A stretch of 40,951 nucleotides of DNA from the NCBI RefSeq assembly GCF_002150735.1, contig NZ_MUKA01000112.1, positions 1 through 40,951 of the forward strand. The letters run 5' to 3'. Below the pieces are notes generated by a model, which was given only the letters and a program-made list of their open reading frames with translations, did not search any database and was not told the origin of the DNA. This document shows, in pieces, positions 25,415 to 33,470 of this stretch (positions are counted from its first letter, which is position 1; every line of letters begins with the position of its first letter). The position numbers and the translations under genes are program-made. This DNA comes from Streptomyces africanus. GTDB taxonomy: Bacteria; Actinomycetota; Actinomycetes; Streptomycetales; Streptomycetaceae.

Positions 25415-28400
25415 AAGGCGTCGTGGACGCGGGGCGTTTGTACATCCTGGTCGCGGTGATCTCGCTGTGTACCGCCTCCCCCGCCTGGGGCTGCTGCGGC
25501 AGTCCCGGGCGGAGGTGTTCCTCGACGCTGATGTACTTGAGGCCGGCCCTCAGGTCGGCGTCGTTGCGCATGCGGATGACCAGGGGGAACTCGGCGAGCG
25601 CCGTGGTGTCGAACAGGCCGGTGGTGTAGAGGAGCTGGACGCCCAGGGCGTCCGACACCGCGCGCTGGAGTTCCAGCAGGTACGTGGCGTTGGCGCGGCC
25701 GATGGGGTTGTCGAGGAACAGCGTCCCGGCGTGCCGGTGCTTGTCGCGGCCCCGGTCGTTCGAGCGCAGCGCGGCCATCGTGCAGTACAGGGCGATCGCG
25801 GCGGTGAGGAGCTGGCCGCCGGAGAAGACGTCGCCCATCTGGCCGACGGGGACGCGCTCGGCGCGCAGCACCGCGTCGGGCTTGAGGATCTCGACGGCGA
25901 CGCCCTTGGGCTGGAGGGCCGCGGCGACGCCTCGCAGCAGCAGGGACATGCCGTCACGCCGCAGGTCGGAGTTCTTCTTGACGGCGGCGCGGGTCGCCTC
26001 GTCGATGACCTCGCCCAGCCGCTCGGTGAGCGTGGCCTGGTCGGGCTCCTCGAAGCGGATCCGCAGGAACTCCTGTCCCGACCACTCGCCGAGGCCCTCC
26101 GGAAGGCGGGAGAGCCGCTGGGCGGAGCGCAGGGTGGCCAGGGCCGACTCGACCAGGCCGCGCAGGCGGTCCACGATCGAGTCGCGGTTGCGCTCCAGCT
26201 GCTCCAGCTCGTCGGTCAGGACCCGGAGGCGGGGCGCGAAGGCGTCGGCCCACTTCTGGGCGTGTTCGGGCAGTGCGGAGGCGGGCAGTTCGCGGATCTG
26301 CTGCCGTGCCGGGGTGCGGACCTGCTCGTAGCGCGTGGAGTTGGCGTGCCGGACGAGGATGTCGCTGGCCTCGCGGACGGCGGCCTCCGCGGCGGACAGG
26401 TCGGCGGCGCAGCCGCGCAGCGAGCGGCGGGCTTCGGCGGCCGACTGCCGGGCCTCCTCCGGGCTGCCGGGGTACGGCTCGGTCTCCTCCTGCTCCTCGT
26501 CCGTGGGGTGCTCGCGCAGCAGGTCGCGGAGCATGGCGGCGATCTCGTCGAAGCCGCTCGCCGCGTCCTCGGCGGCGCGGTGGGCGTCGAGGAGCTCGGT
26601 GTGCGCCTCGCGTGCCTGGTTCAGCGCCTCCGTGTGGGAGGCGAGTTCGGCCGTCGCGGTGCGCAGCAGGGCCTGCGCGTGCTCGGCGTCGCGCGGCTGG
26701 AGGTCCTCGGGGAGGTCGGTGTGCGCCTCGCCGTCCTCGGGCGCGTGCCGTTCGGTCTCGCCGCGCAGCCGCCCGAGCTGCTCGCTCGCGCTCGACATAC
26801 GGGTCTCCAGGAGCTGCACCAGCTCCTCGGCACGGGCGGCGGCGGCCTGGCGGCTGGGGCCGTCGGAGCCGTCGGGGGATTCGAGGAGCTGCTCCGCGCG
26901 CGTACGGACCTTGTTGCTCAGCCGGTCCAGCTCCGCGCGGGCCGCGCTCTCGTCGCTCTCCGCGCGGGCCTGCTCGGCCCGCAGGTCGGCGCCGACGCCG
27001 ACCTTCTCGTACAGCTGTGACGCCGCCCGGTAGGCCTCGCGCAGGGCGGGCAGGGAGGCCTTCGGGGTCTGGGCGTCGTCCTCGGGTACATCGTCGGGGG
27101 CGCCGGCGATCTCGGAGCGCTCGGCGCGCAGCGCGCGGGCGGTGCGGCGGGCGTCGTCGGCGGCGCGCTGGGCGGCCCGCCGGTCCTCGTCGGCGGCCCG
27201 GGCCCGCTCCAGACAGGCCTGGGCGGCTGCCTCGGACTCGGCCGCCTCGTCGGCCAGTTCGCGCAGCTTGACCTGCCAGCCGGCCCGCTCGCGCAGCCGG
27301 AAGGCGAGCCCGGCGAGGGCATCGGCGGAACGGCGGGCCCTCTGGGCGGCCTCCTGTCGCTCGTCCCGGACGCGCGCGGCCTCCGCGGCGGCCTCGTCGG
27401 CCTCCGCCCGCACCGTGCGCGCCTCGGCCAGCTCGGCTTCCGCCTCCTCGGCGAAGGCGCGGGTGTCGTGTGCCGCCTGCGCCAGTTCGGCCAGCCGGCC
27501 GGCCGGGCAGCCGGTGCGCCAGGAGGCGAGCCGGGCGGCCAGTTCACGGTCCTTGCCGAGCCGGGCGGCAAGTGTGCGGATCTCCTCGTCCCGCTCGGCC
27601 GCGCGGGCGCGCAGCGCCTGCCGCTCCTCGTCGGCGGCGTGCTCGTCGTGCATGGCCGGGTTCGGCGGGACGAGGAACACGTCGCCGCTGTCGGTGTCCG
27701 GGGCGGGGGTCGGGGCGAGCAGGGCGGCGGCGGTGCCGACCGCCACGGCGGAGCGCGGTAGCAGCGCCGCGTCGCCCAGGGCCTCGCGGGCGCGTGCGTG
27801 GGAGTCCGGGTCGGTGATGATCACGCCGTCGACCAGTTCGGGCCGGGCGGCCAGGACGCGCGCGTGGTCGGCCGGGTCGACGGCCTGCGCGAGGTAGCGC
27901 CAGCCGGGCAGCGCGGGGATGCCGTGCTCGCCGAGGAACTCGACCGTGGCCAGCACGTCCGGGCCGGGCGGCAGCAGCCCGCCGTCACCGAGCGCGCCGA
28001 GGATCCGGGAGTCGTCGGCGGCGGCCGTACGCAGGTCGAACAGCTGCCGCTCGGCCGAGCTGACGGCGTCGTCGAGCAGTTCGCGCAGGTCGTCGGCGAA
28101 GCGGTCGAGCTCCTCGGGGCTGAGGCCGTGCCGGCCGGGGGCGGGCCGGGTGGCCGGCTCGCTGTCCGTGCCGGTTCGGGGCTGCGGGATGCCCGGGCGG
28201 GTCTCGGAGGTCAGGCTGAGCAGTTCCGCCAGTCGCTCCTCCCCCGCCAGTGCCTCGGCAGTGCGGCGCTCGGCCTCGTACGACCGCTCGGCCGCCGTCG
28301 CCGCGTCCGCCGCACGGGCCGCGGTCAGTTCCGCGCGGGTCTCGGCAGCACCGGCCTCGCGCGCGTGCTCGGTGGCCCGGTGGGAGGCCTCTCGGGCCGC

Positions 28401-30050
28401 GTCCCAGGCCGCGACGGCGGTCTTCTCGGCGTCGCTGGCGGCGAGGGCCGCCCGGGCCGGGTCGGCGTCGGGCGCGCTGTCGTCGAGCCAGCCGGCACGG
28501 ACCGCCTCGGCCGTCTCCTGCTCGACCTCGGCGAGACGCTGCTTGAGGTGCCCGACCTCGCTGCGGGCCCGCTGCGCCTGCGTGGCGGCGGCGGTGGAGT
28601 CCCGGTAGGCGGCGTCGCTGACCTCCTGGAGGGCGGCGGAGCGCTCCTCCTCCTCGTTGGCGTGGTTCTCGGCGTTCTCCGCGGCCGCGTGCAGGGCCCG
28701 TACGAGGTCCACGGCGGCCTTGGAGCGGGCGGCCAGGGCCGGGGCGGCGTCGCGCTCCGCCTCCTGGATCGCGGCGGACACGCGGGCGACGCGGTCGGCG
28801 GCGGCGCGGTGGCGCAGTACGGCCTCGGCCACCTGCCACGCGGAGTACAGCGTGCGGGCGTCGGCGAGCTCGCGCTTCTTCGCGGCGGCGGACTTCTCGG
28901 CCGCGGCGAGGGCCAGCGAGGCGTGCCGGTAGGCCAGTTCGGCGGAGATCAGCGAACTGCGCTCGCGGGCCGCCTCCGCGTGGGTGACGGCGTACGCGGC
29001 GGCCGTGACCCGCTGGGCCAGGTCGGCGGCCCGGGCACGCTCCTGCACGCCGCGCGCGGACAGTCTGCGCGCCAGGGTACGGGTCCGGCGCTCGGCTGCG
29101 GCGTGGATGTCCCGCGCGCGTGAGCGGGCCTCGGCGGCCTCGACGATCCGGCCGAGCAGGTCGACGGACCCGGCGGTGAAGTCGCGTTCGGCGATCAGCT
29201 CGGCGCGTCGGCCCAGCTTGTTGCCGAAGCCGCTGACCAGGTCGGCGAGCCCGTCGGTGTCGCGGGTGTCGGTGACGGCGCGCAGCAGCAGGTCGGTGAA
29301 GTCGGCGTCCTTCTTGACCGCGAAGAGACCTGCGGCCTCACCCTCGTCGGCGTTCATCTCCCGCTGGTAGCGGAAGAGTTCGGGGTCGAGGCCGAGGTCG
29401 CCGAGGTGCTCGATCCAGCGGTCGTGGATCTCCTCCCAGTGCACCTCCAGGTGCGGGTACGTCTTGCCCGCCTCCGTGAGGGCGTCGCGGAAGCCCTTCA
29501 TGGTGCGGCGCCGGCCGCGCGCGCCCGACTGGCCCTCGACCGGGGCCCGTACGGCGGTGGACTCGGCCACGGGGAGGTTGTCGAGGCTCAGTCCGGGTCC
29601 GGGCCGGAAGGAGTACCAGGCCTCGGCGAACTTGCGCGGGTCGTTGGAGACCTGCCGTCCGCGCCACTCGCTGACCTTGCCGACGACGACGCACTCGCCG
29701 GTCAGCACGTGCTGCCACTCCAGCGCGACATGGCCGCAGTCGTCGGCGAGCAGGAACTTGCGCAGCACGCCGGAGCTGGCGCCGCCGAGCGTGTTGCGGT
29801 GCCCCGGCAGCATCACGGAGAAGATCAGCTTGAGCAGCACCGACTTGCCGCCGCCGTTCTCCAGGAAGAGCACGCCCGCGGGCGCCGGCCGGCGCGGCGG
29901 GCCGACGGGCTCCTCCTCGAAGAACTCCGCCTGCGTGGGCGCGGGGTCGGGCACGGGCTCGCCCACGCCGCGCAGGTCAAGCACGGTGTCGGCGTAGCGC
30001 GCACCGGCGGGCCCGATGGAGTAGAGGCGGACCCGGGACAGCTCGTACAT
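25413..30050 (-). CDS. SMC/MukB-like coiled-coil ATPase (JetC/MksB type)
   Basis: A 1545-residue condensin-like ATPase. Walker A is LENGGGKSVLLKL (Lys69). Long Ala/Glu/Arg-rich coiled-coil arms flank a globular hinge-like region at about 650-800 (ILGALGDGGLLPPGPDVLAT). The C-terminal head has the ABC signature FSGGQ (1409-1413) and Walker B LFLDNPIGRAN at 1444-1454. The residue after Asp1447 is Asn, where SMC proteins normally have the catalytic Glu. The D-loop-like LLYTTGLFDTTALAEF follows. It is the last gene of a three-gene operon whose upstream members resemble kleisin and kite subunits, so it should form a MukBEF/Jet-type loop-extruding complex. It starts 55 bp after the kite gene. Confidence 0.85.
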   Translation of the reverse strand: MYELSRVRLYSIGPAGARYADTVLDLRGVGEPVPDPAPTQAEFFEEEPVGPPRRPAPAGVLFLENGGGKSVLLKLIFSVMLPGHRNTLGGASSGVLRKFLLADDCGHVALEWQHVLTGECVVVGKVSEWRGRQVSNDPRKFAEAWYSFRPGPGLSLDNLPVAESTAVRAPVEGQSGARGRRRTMKGFRDALTEAGKTYPHLEVHWEEIHDRWIEHLGDLGLDPELFRYQREMNADEGEAAGLFAVKKDADFTDLLLRAVTDTRDTDGLADLVSGFGNKLGRRAELIAERDFTAGSVDLLGRIVEAAEARSRARDIHAAAERRTRTLARRLSARGVQERARAADLAQRVTAAAYAVTHAEAARERSSLISAELAYRHASLALAAAEKSAAAKKRELADARTLYSAWQVAEAVLRHRAAADRVARVSAAIQEAERDAAPALAARSKAAVDLVRALHAAAENAENHANEEEERSAALQEVSDAAYRDSTAAATQAQRARSEVGHLKQRLAEVEQETAEAVRAGWLDDSAPDADPARAALAASDAEKTAVAAWDAAREASHRATEHAREAGAAETRAELTAARAADAATAAERSYEAERRTAEALAGEERLAELLSLTSETRPGIPQPRTGTDSEPATRPAPGRHGLSPEELDRFADDLRELLDDAVSSAERQLFDLRTAAADDSRILGALGDGGLLPPGPDVLATVEFLGEHGIPALPGWRYLAQAVDPADHARVLAARPELVDGVIITDPDSHARAREALGDAALLPRSAVAVGTAAALLAPTPAPDTDSGDVFLVPPNPAMHDEHAADEERQALRARAAERDEEIRTLAARLGKDRELAARLASWRTGCPAGRLAELAQAAHDTRAFAEEAEAELAEARTVRAEADEAAAEAARVRDERQEAAQRARRSADALAGLAFRLRERAGWQVKLRELADEAAESEAAAQACLERARAADEDRRAAQRAADDARRTARALRAERSEIAGAPDDVPEDDAQTPKASLPALREAYRAASQLYEKVGVGADLRAEQARAESDESAARAELDRLSNKVRTRAEQLLESPDGSDGPSRQAAAARAEELVQLLETRMSSASEQLGRLRGETERHAPEDGEAHTDLPEDLQPRDAEHAQALLRTATAELASHTEALNQAREAHTELLDAHRAAEDAASGFDEIAAMLRDLLREHPTDEEQEETEPYPGSPEEARQSAAEARRSLRGCAADLSAAEAAVREASDILVRHANSTRYEQVRTPARQQIRELPASALPEHAQKWADAFAPRLRVLTDELEQLERNRDSIVDRLRGLVESALATLRSAQRLSRLPEGLGEWSGQEFLRIRFEEPDQATLTERLGEVIDEATRAAVKKNSDLRRDGMSLLLRGVAAALQPKGVAVEILKPDAVLRAERVPVGQMGDVFSGGQLLTAAIALYCTMAALRSNDRGRDKHRHAGTLFLDNPIGRANATYLLELQRAVSDALGVQLLYTTGLFDTTALAEFPLVIRMRNDADLRAGLKYISVEEHLRPGLPQQPQAGEAVHSEITATRMYKRPASTTP

Positions 30051-30105
30051 GGCGGACTCTCGTAAGGCTTCGTGAGGTGGGGGTTCAGCGGGAGTGGTGG
30101 GGAGT

Positions 30106-30987
30106 TCAGGAGGAGTGGAACGGCAGTCCGGCGTCGGCGACCAGATCCAGGTCGTCGCTCTCCTCGGGGGGCAGCAGCGTCGGTGTGCCGTCGGTGACCG
30201 GGACGACGCCCAGTTCCAGCAGCTCGGCCAGGGCGGCGCTGCCGGCCATGTCGCGGACCTGGAGCTGGTAGCGGGCGGTCGTGCGGTACGTGCCGCCGTT
30301 GTCGTCGCCGGTGCGCTGGAGGAAGCCGGAGTCGGTGAGGAACGCGACGGCCTTGGCGACGATACCGGTGGTCGAACCGGCGAGCCGGCGCGCGTCCTTG
30401 GTGGCCCCGGTCGAGCTGCGCCGCACCCAGATCCGCCAGGCGGCCTCCAGGCCGGGCGCGTCGGTGGCCGGGTCGGTGTTCTCGCCCTGTTCGGCGGCGC
30501 GCTCCTCCAGGCGGCGGCAGGCCTGGCGCACGAAGGCGTCGACGCCGTTGACCGTGACCCGGCCGATGTAGCCGTCGTCGGCGAGGTCCTCGGGGCGCGG
30601 GAACGCCATGGCGGCGACGGCGAGATGGGCGAGCCCGTGCAGGAACCGGTCGCCGCCGTCGGCGGACGTACGACGCGCGTAGTCGCCCATGCGGACGGCG
30701 AACACCGAGTCCTCGGCGGCGGTCACGGCCATGCCCGCGCGCGGGGACACCTCCAGCACGATCAGCCCGAGCCCGGTCGCCACGGCGTCGGCGAGCCGCG
30801 CGAAGGGCGGGTCCTCCCGGTAGCGCCGCAGCAGATCCGCGTATTCCTGGTCGCGGGCGGGCTGGAGCTTGGGCTGCAGCCCGAAGGAGACGAGCCGCGC
30901 CGCGTCGGCGGCGTCGGCGGGAGTGACGGCTGCCGAGGCCGTCGGGGCCGGGGCTTCCGGCTCGCTCCACTCGGCATGCTCGCTCAC
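30106..30987 (-). CDS. MksE/JetB-like winged-helix (kite) subunit
   Basis: A 293-residue protein with an acidic, Ala/Pro-rich start and a helical body. Two segments look like winged-helix domains: FARLADAVATGLGLIVLEVS, and near the C terminus AVAFLTDSGFLQRTGDDNGG followed by TYRTTARYQLQVRDM. That architecture, the size and the position between a kleisin-like gene and an SMC-like gene fit MukE/MksE/JetB kite proteins, which dimerise and bridge kleisin to the ATPase heads. No catalytic motif is seen. GTG 30987 is chosen for AAGGAGT at good spacing. The assignment is mainly from context; direct similarity to known MksE proteins cannot be tested here. Confidence 0.7.
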   Translation of the reverse strand: MSEHAEWSEPEAPAPTASAAVTPADAADAARLVSFGLQPKLQPARDQEYADLLRRYREDPPFARLADAVATGLGLIVLEVSPRAGMAVTAAEDSVFAVRMGDYARRTSADGGDRFLHGLAHLAVAAMAFPRPEDLADDGYIGRVTVNGVDAFVRQACRRLEERAAEQGENTDPATDAPGLEAAWRIWVRRSSTGATKDARRLAGSTTGIVAKAVAFLTDSGFLQRTGDDNGGTYRTTARYQLQVRDMAGSAALAELLELGVVPVTDGTPTLLPPEESDDLDLVADAGLPFHSS

Positions 30988-31018
30988 GGTCGGGACTCCT
31001 TGTGCCACTCGTACTGAC

Positions 31019-32545
31019 TCATGCTGCTTCCGTCCGGTCCGCCGCCATCCCCGCCGCGTCCAGCAGGGCGGTACCGACGATGAGATCCGCCCCGCCGAAC
31101 TCCGGATCATCGAGCTCGGTCCCGTCGTCCACGGCGAACAGCAGTTTCTGCTCGCCCTGGCGATAGGCCGTACCGACCGGCGGACTCGCGGCGTGTACCG
31201 CCAGCAGGGCCACCAGATACGGCAGCTCGGGATCCTGCCGCCGGGCCTCGGCCAGCAGCCCGGACAACCGGCGCGGCGCGTCCGCCGGCAGGTCGAGCAG
31301 CTCCTGCGCGGCCGCCATCTGCTCCTCGCTGAACCGGCTGTCGTCGGGCGTGGCGATGAGGTCCGGCTCGGGCATCTCCGCACCCAGGTGCTCCCGCTCC
31401 ACCGGCGGCGTCAGCAGTATGTCGACAAGGTCCCCGACCCGGACGGACACCGGCGTCCGCAGCCCCGTGCCGCGCCCGAAGAACGCGTCCGTGACCCGCA
31501 CGGCCTGCTCCAGCGGCAGCGGCAGGACGGGCGAGACGAGATGCCCGTAGAGGTCTATCCCCGAGGCGGTCGCCGGCGTGGCGAAGGCCTGCCGGTCCTG
31601 CTCGGCGCGGAACAGCGGTCCGGCCTCGAGCAGCCGGGACTGCAACTGCGTGTGCCGCCGGATGCAGTCCTTGACGATGTCGACGAGCTCGGCGGCGCGG
31701 CGCTTGTGCTCGGGCTCCTCGGACTCGTCGCGGGCCTTGCGGATGTTCGTGAGGATCGCGTTCTCGTGGCGATAGCGGTCGGCCACGTGCTCCAGGGCCT
31801 CGGCGATCATGTCGGGCACGGTCGTGAGCCAGTCCACCGCGCGCACGTTGCGCCGGGTGGCCTCCAGGGCGCGGCGCAGGGTCTCCGAGTACTGCACGGT
31901 GCGGTAGCGGGCCTGTTCGGCCGCGAGCTGGGCGTCGGCGAGCCGGCCGCGGCTGATCAGCACCTCCAGCTTGACCTCGGCGGCGATCTGCGCGCTGGTG
32001 ACGTCCGTGTCGAGGGCGCCGACGAGGACGTTGACCGCCTCGTCCGTCGTGCGCAGGTAGACCGTGCCGCCCGGGCCCGGGACCTCCTCGATCAGCTTGA
32101 AGTCGTAGTCACGGCGCACATAGGTGCCGTCCGCCCCGAACGTGCCGTACACCGCGCGGAAGCCGCGGTCGACGCTGCCGACGTTGATGAGGTTCTCCAG
32201 GACCCAGCGGGCCACCCGCTCGTGCTCGGCGGCGGGCCGCTGCGGCGCCTGGGCGGCGATGCGCGGGATAAGGCGGGCGACGATCTGGTCGTGGTCCGCG
32301 CCCGTGTCGAAGTCCATGTTGAGGGTGACCAGGTCGATGGCCGCGAGGGCGACCTCCGCCATGCCGTACACCGAGTACTCACCGGCGAGGTTGGCCTTGC
32401 GCGCGTCGAGGTCGTGCAGCGGCGCGGTGCAGGCGAGCGCGCGCAGGCGCCGCGCCAGGCCCTCGTCGGCGGCCGGCCCCGGGGCGGGGCGCGGCCCCGC
32501 GCTGAGCTGGGGCGGAACGCTGTCCGTCGATGCAGGCGAAGTCAC
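31019..32545 (-). CDS. MukF/MksF/JetA-like kleisin subunit
   Basis: A 508-residue protein, mostly helical. A domain near 50-200 (GTYVRRDYDFKLIEEVPGPG, YLRTTDEAVNVLVGALDTDV) is followed by a long helical segment (AEQARYRTVQYSETLRRALE, YRHENAILTNIRKARDESEE). The C-terminal half is wing-like (LPLPLEQAVRVTDAFFGRGT). The pattern of N-domain, helical linker and C-domain, together with first place in the operon, fits a MukF/MksF-type kleisin. GTG 32545 is chosen; it has no ribosome-binding site but lies 7 nt after a -10-like TAGTCT, suggesting a leaderless mRNA. A TTG at 32575 is the longest alternative. Next gene 31 bp downstream. Confidence 0.68.
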   Translation of the reverse strand: MTSPASTDSVPPQLSAGPRPAPGPAADEGLARRLRALACTAPLHDLDARKANLAGEYSVYGMAEVALAAIDLVTLNMDFDTGADHDQIVARLIPRIAAQAPQRPAAEHERVARWVLENLINVGSVDRGFRAVYGTFGADGTYVRRDYDFKLIEEVPGPGGTVYLRTTDEAVNVLVGALDTDVTSAQIAAEVKLEVLISRGRLADAQLAAEQARYRTVQYSETLRRALEATRRNVRAVDWLTTVPDMIAEALEHVADRYRHENAILTNIRKARDESEEPEHKRRAAELVDIVKDCIRRHTQLQSRLLEAGPLFRAEQDRQAFATPATASGIDLYGHLVSPVLPLPLEQAVRVTDAFFGRGTGLRTPVSVRVGDLVDILLTPPVEREHLGAEMPEPDLIATPDDSRFSEEQMAAAQELLDLPADAPRRLSGLLAEARRQDPELPYLVALLAVHAASPPVGTAYRQGEQKLLFAVDDGTELDDPEFGGADLIVGTALLDAAGMAADRTEAA

Positions 32546-32580
32546 GGTGCACAGACTAGGTCCTGGGTCTGACAACGACC
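32545..32580 (-). promoter_or_regulatory. Possible leaderless promoter of the condensin-like operon
   Basis: On the minus strand TAGTCT (32553-32558) is followed after GTGCACC by the GTG start at 32545, the spacing expected when transcription starts at or beside the start codon. The -35 is unclear. Leaderless mRNAs are common in Streptomyces. The 57-bp gap after the GntR gene leaves read-through from that gene possible too. Confidence 0.4.
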
Positions 32581-32602
32581 CAAACGACGCGGGAGGGCCT
32601 GG

Positions 32603-33298
32603 TCAGCCGTCCTCGCCGACCCGCCGCCGGTACACCTCGACGACCCGTTGCAGCGAGTCGTCGAGGTAACCGGCGAGCAGACGCTCGGCGTTGTCCCGGT
32701 CCCCCGCCTGGAGAGCCTCTAGAATCATGATATTTCGTGCGATGTACGGCTCGTGCAACCGCTGCGGTTCGTCCACCACGTGGAACGCGAGGCGGAGTTC
32801 GGCGAAGACGCTCCGCATCAACTCGTCGGTGCGCTCGCTCGCCGCGAGGGCCACCAGCTCCCGGTGGAAGTGGATGTTGGCCGTGCCCACTCCTTTCCAG
32901 TCGCCTTCCCGCGCCGCCCGCCGCCCGTCCTCCACGGCACCGGCGAGCCCGTCGAGGCCGTAGGGCGGCTCGCCGAGACCTCGCACGACGGCGCACTCGA
33001 CGAGCCTTCGGGTGCGGTAGATGTCCTCGACGTCCTCGACGGTCAGGACCCGGACGAAAACGCCCCGGTTCAGCTCGTGGACGAGCAGGCGTTCGTGCGT
33101 GAGCAGCCGGAACGCCTCGCGCAGCGTGTTGCGGGAGACGCCGAGCGCGCCGCCGATGCTGTCCTCCGACAGCCGGGTCCCGGGCGGGAAATAGCCCTCG
33201 GCGATCCGGCTCCTGAGGATGTCCGAGACACGCTCGGCGGTGCTGGTGCGCCCCAGAAGAGCCCGGTCGTCGGAGAGGTCCCTCAGCTGCTCTGCCAT
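32603..33298 (-). CDS. GntR-family (FadR subfamily) transcriptional regulator
   Basis: A 231-residue regulator. The N-terminal winged helix includes RIAEGYFPPGTRLSEDSIGG and LGVSRNTLREAFRLLTHERL, then NRGVFVRVL. The all-helical FCD ligand-binding domain follows (DIYRTRRLVECAVVRGL, FHRELVALAASERTDELMRS). It is divergent from the MFS-pxp operon and is the obvious candidate to bind the palindrome in that operon's promoter. The ligand could be 5-oxoproline or a related acid (inference). ATG 33298 is the family-like start but lacks a ribosome-binding site; ATG 33337 is an alternative that adds 13 residues. The same-direction condensin-like operon begins 57 bp downstream. Confidence 0.9.
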   Translation of the reverse strand: MAEQLRDLSDDRALLGRTSTAERVSDILRSRIAEGYFPPGTRLSEDSIGGALGVSRNTLREAFRLLTHERLLVHELNRGVFVRVLTVEDVEDIYRTRRLVECAVVRGLGEPPYGLDGLAGAVEDGRRAAREGDWKGVGTANIHFHRELVALAASERTDELMRSVFAELRLAFHVVDEPQRLHEPYIARNIMILEALQAGDRDNAERLLAGYLDDSLQRVVEVYRRRVGEDG

Positions 33299-33342
33299 GC
33301 CGGAATTCAATCGCAGATCACAAGAACGAACCAACATGGGTA

Positions 33343-33372
33343 TTGAGGAATCGTTGAACGATCCTCTACGGT
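33343..33372 (+). promoter_or_regulatory. Promoter with embedded operator for the MFS-pxp operon
   Basis: On the plus strand TTGAGG (33343-33348) and TACGGT (33367-33372) are separated by 18 bp. The spacer contains the inverted repeat ATCGT-TGA-ACGAT (33350-33362), close in form to FadR/VanR-type GntR operators such as TTGTnnACAA. A dimer bound here would block RNA polymerase. The divergent GntR gene starts 52 bp away, so autoregulation is likely. The start codon of the transporter is about 98 bp downstream of the -10. Confidence 0.65.
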
Positions 33373-33470
33373 GTTGGGCACGGCTCGCTCCCGAAGCGGC
33401 CGGGCTCACTCCCAGAGCACCCCCCACTGCTCAGTCCGAAGCACCCTCCGTCCCCCTCTTCGAGGTGCCC

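Noticed and set aside
32603..33298. GntR regulator as controller of the condensin-like operon.
   Set aside because: It is codirectional, but the clear palindromic operator is on its other side, in the promoter of the pxp operon. A minor effect by read-through cannot be excluded.
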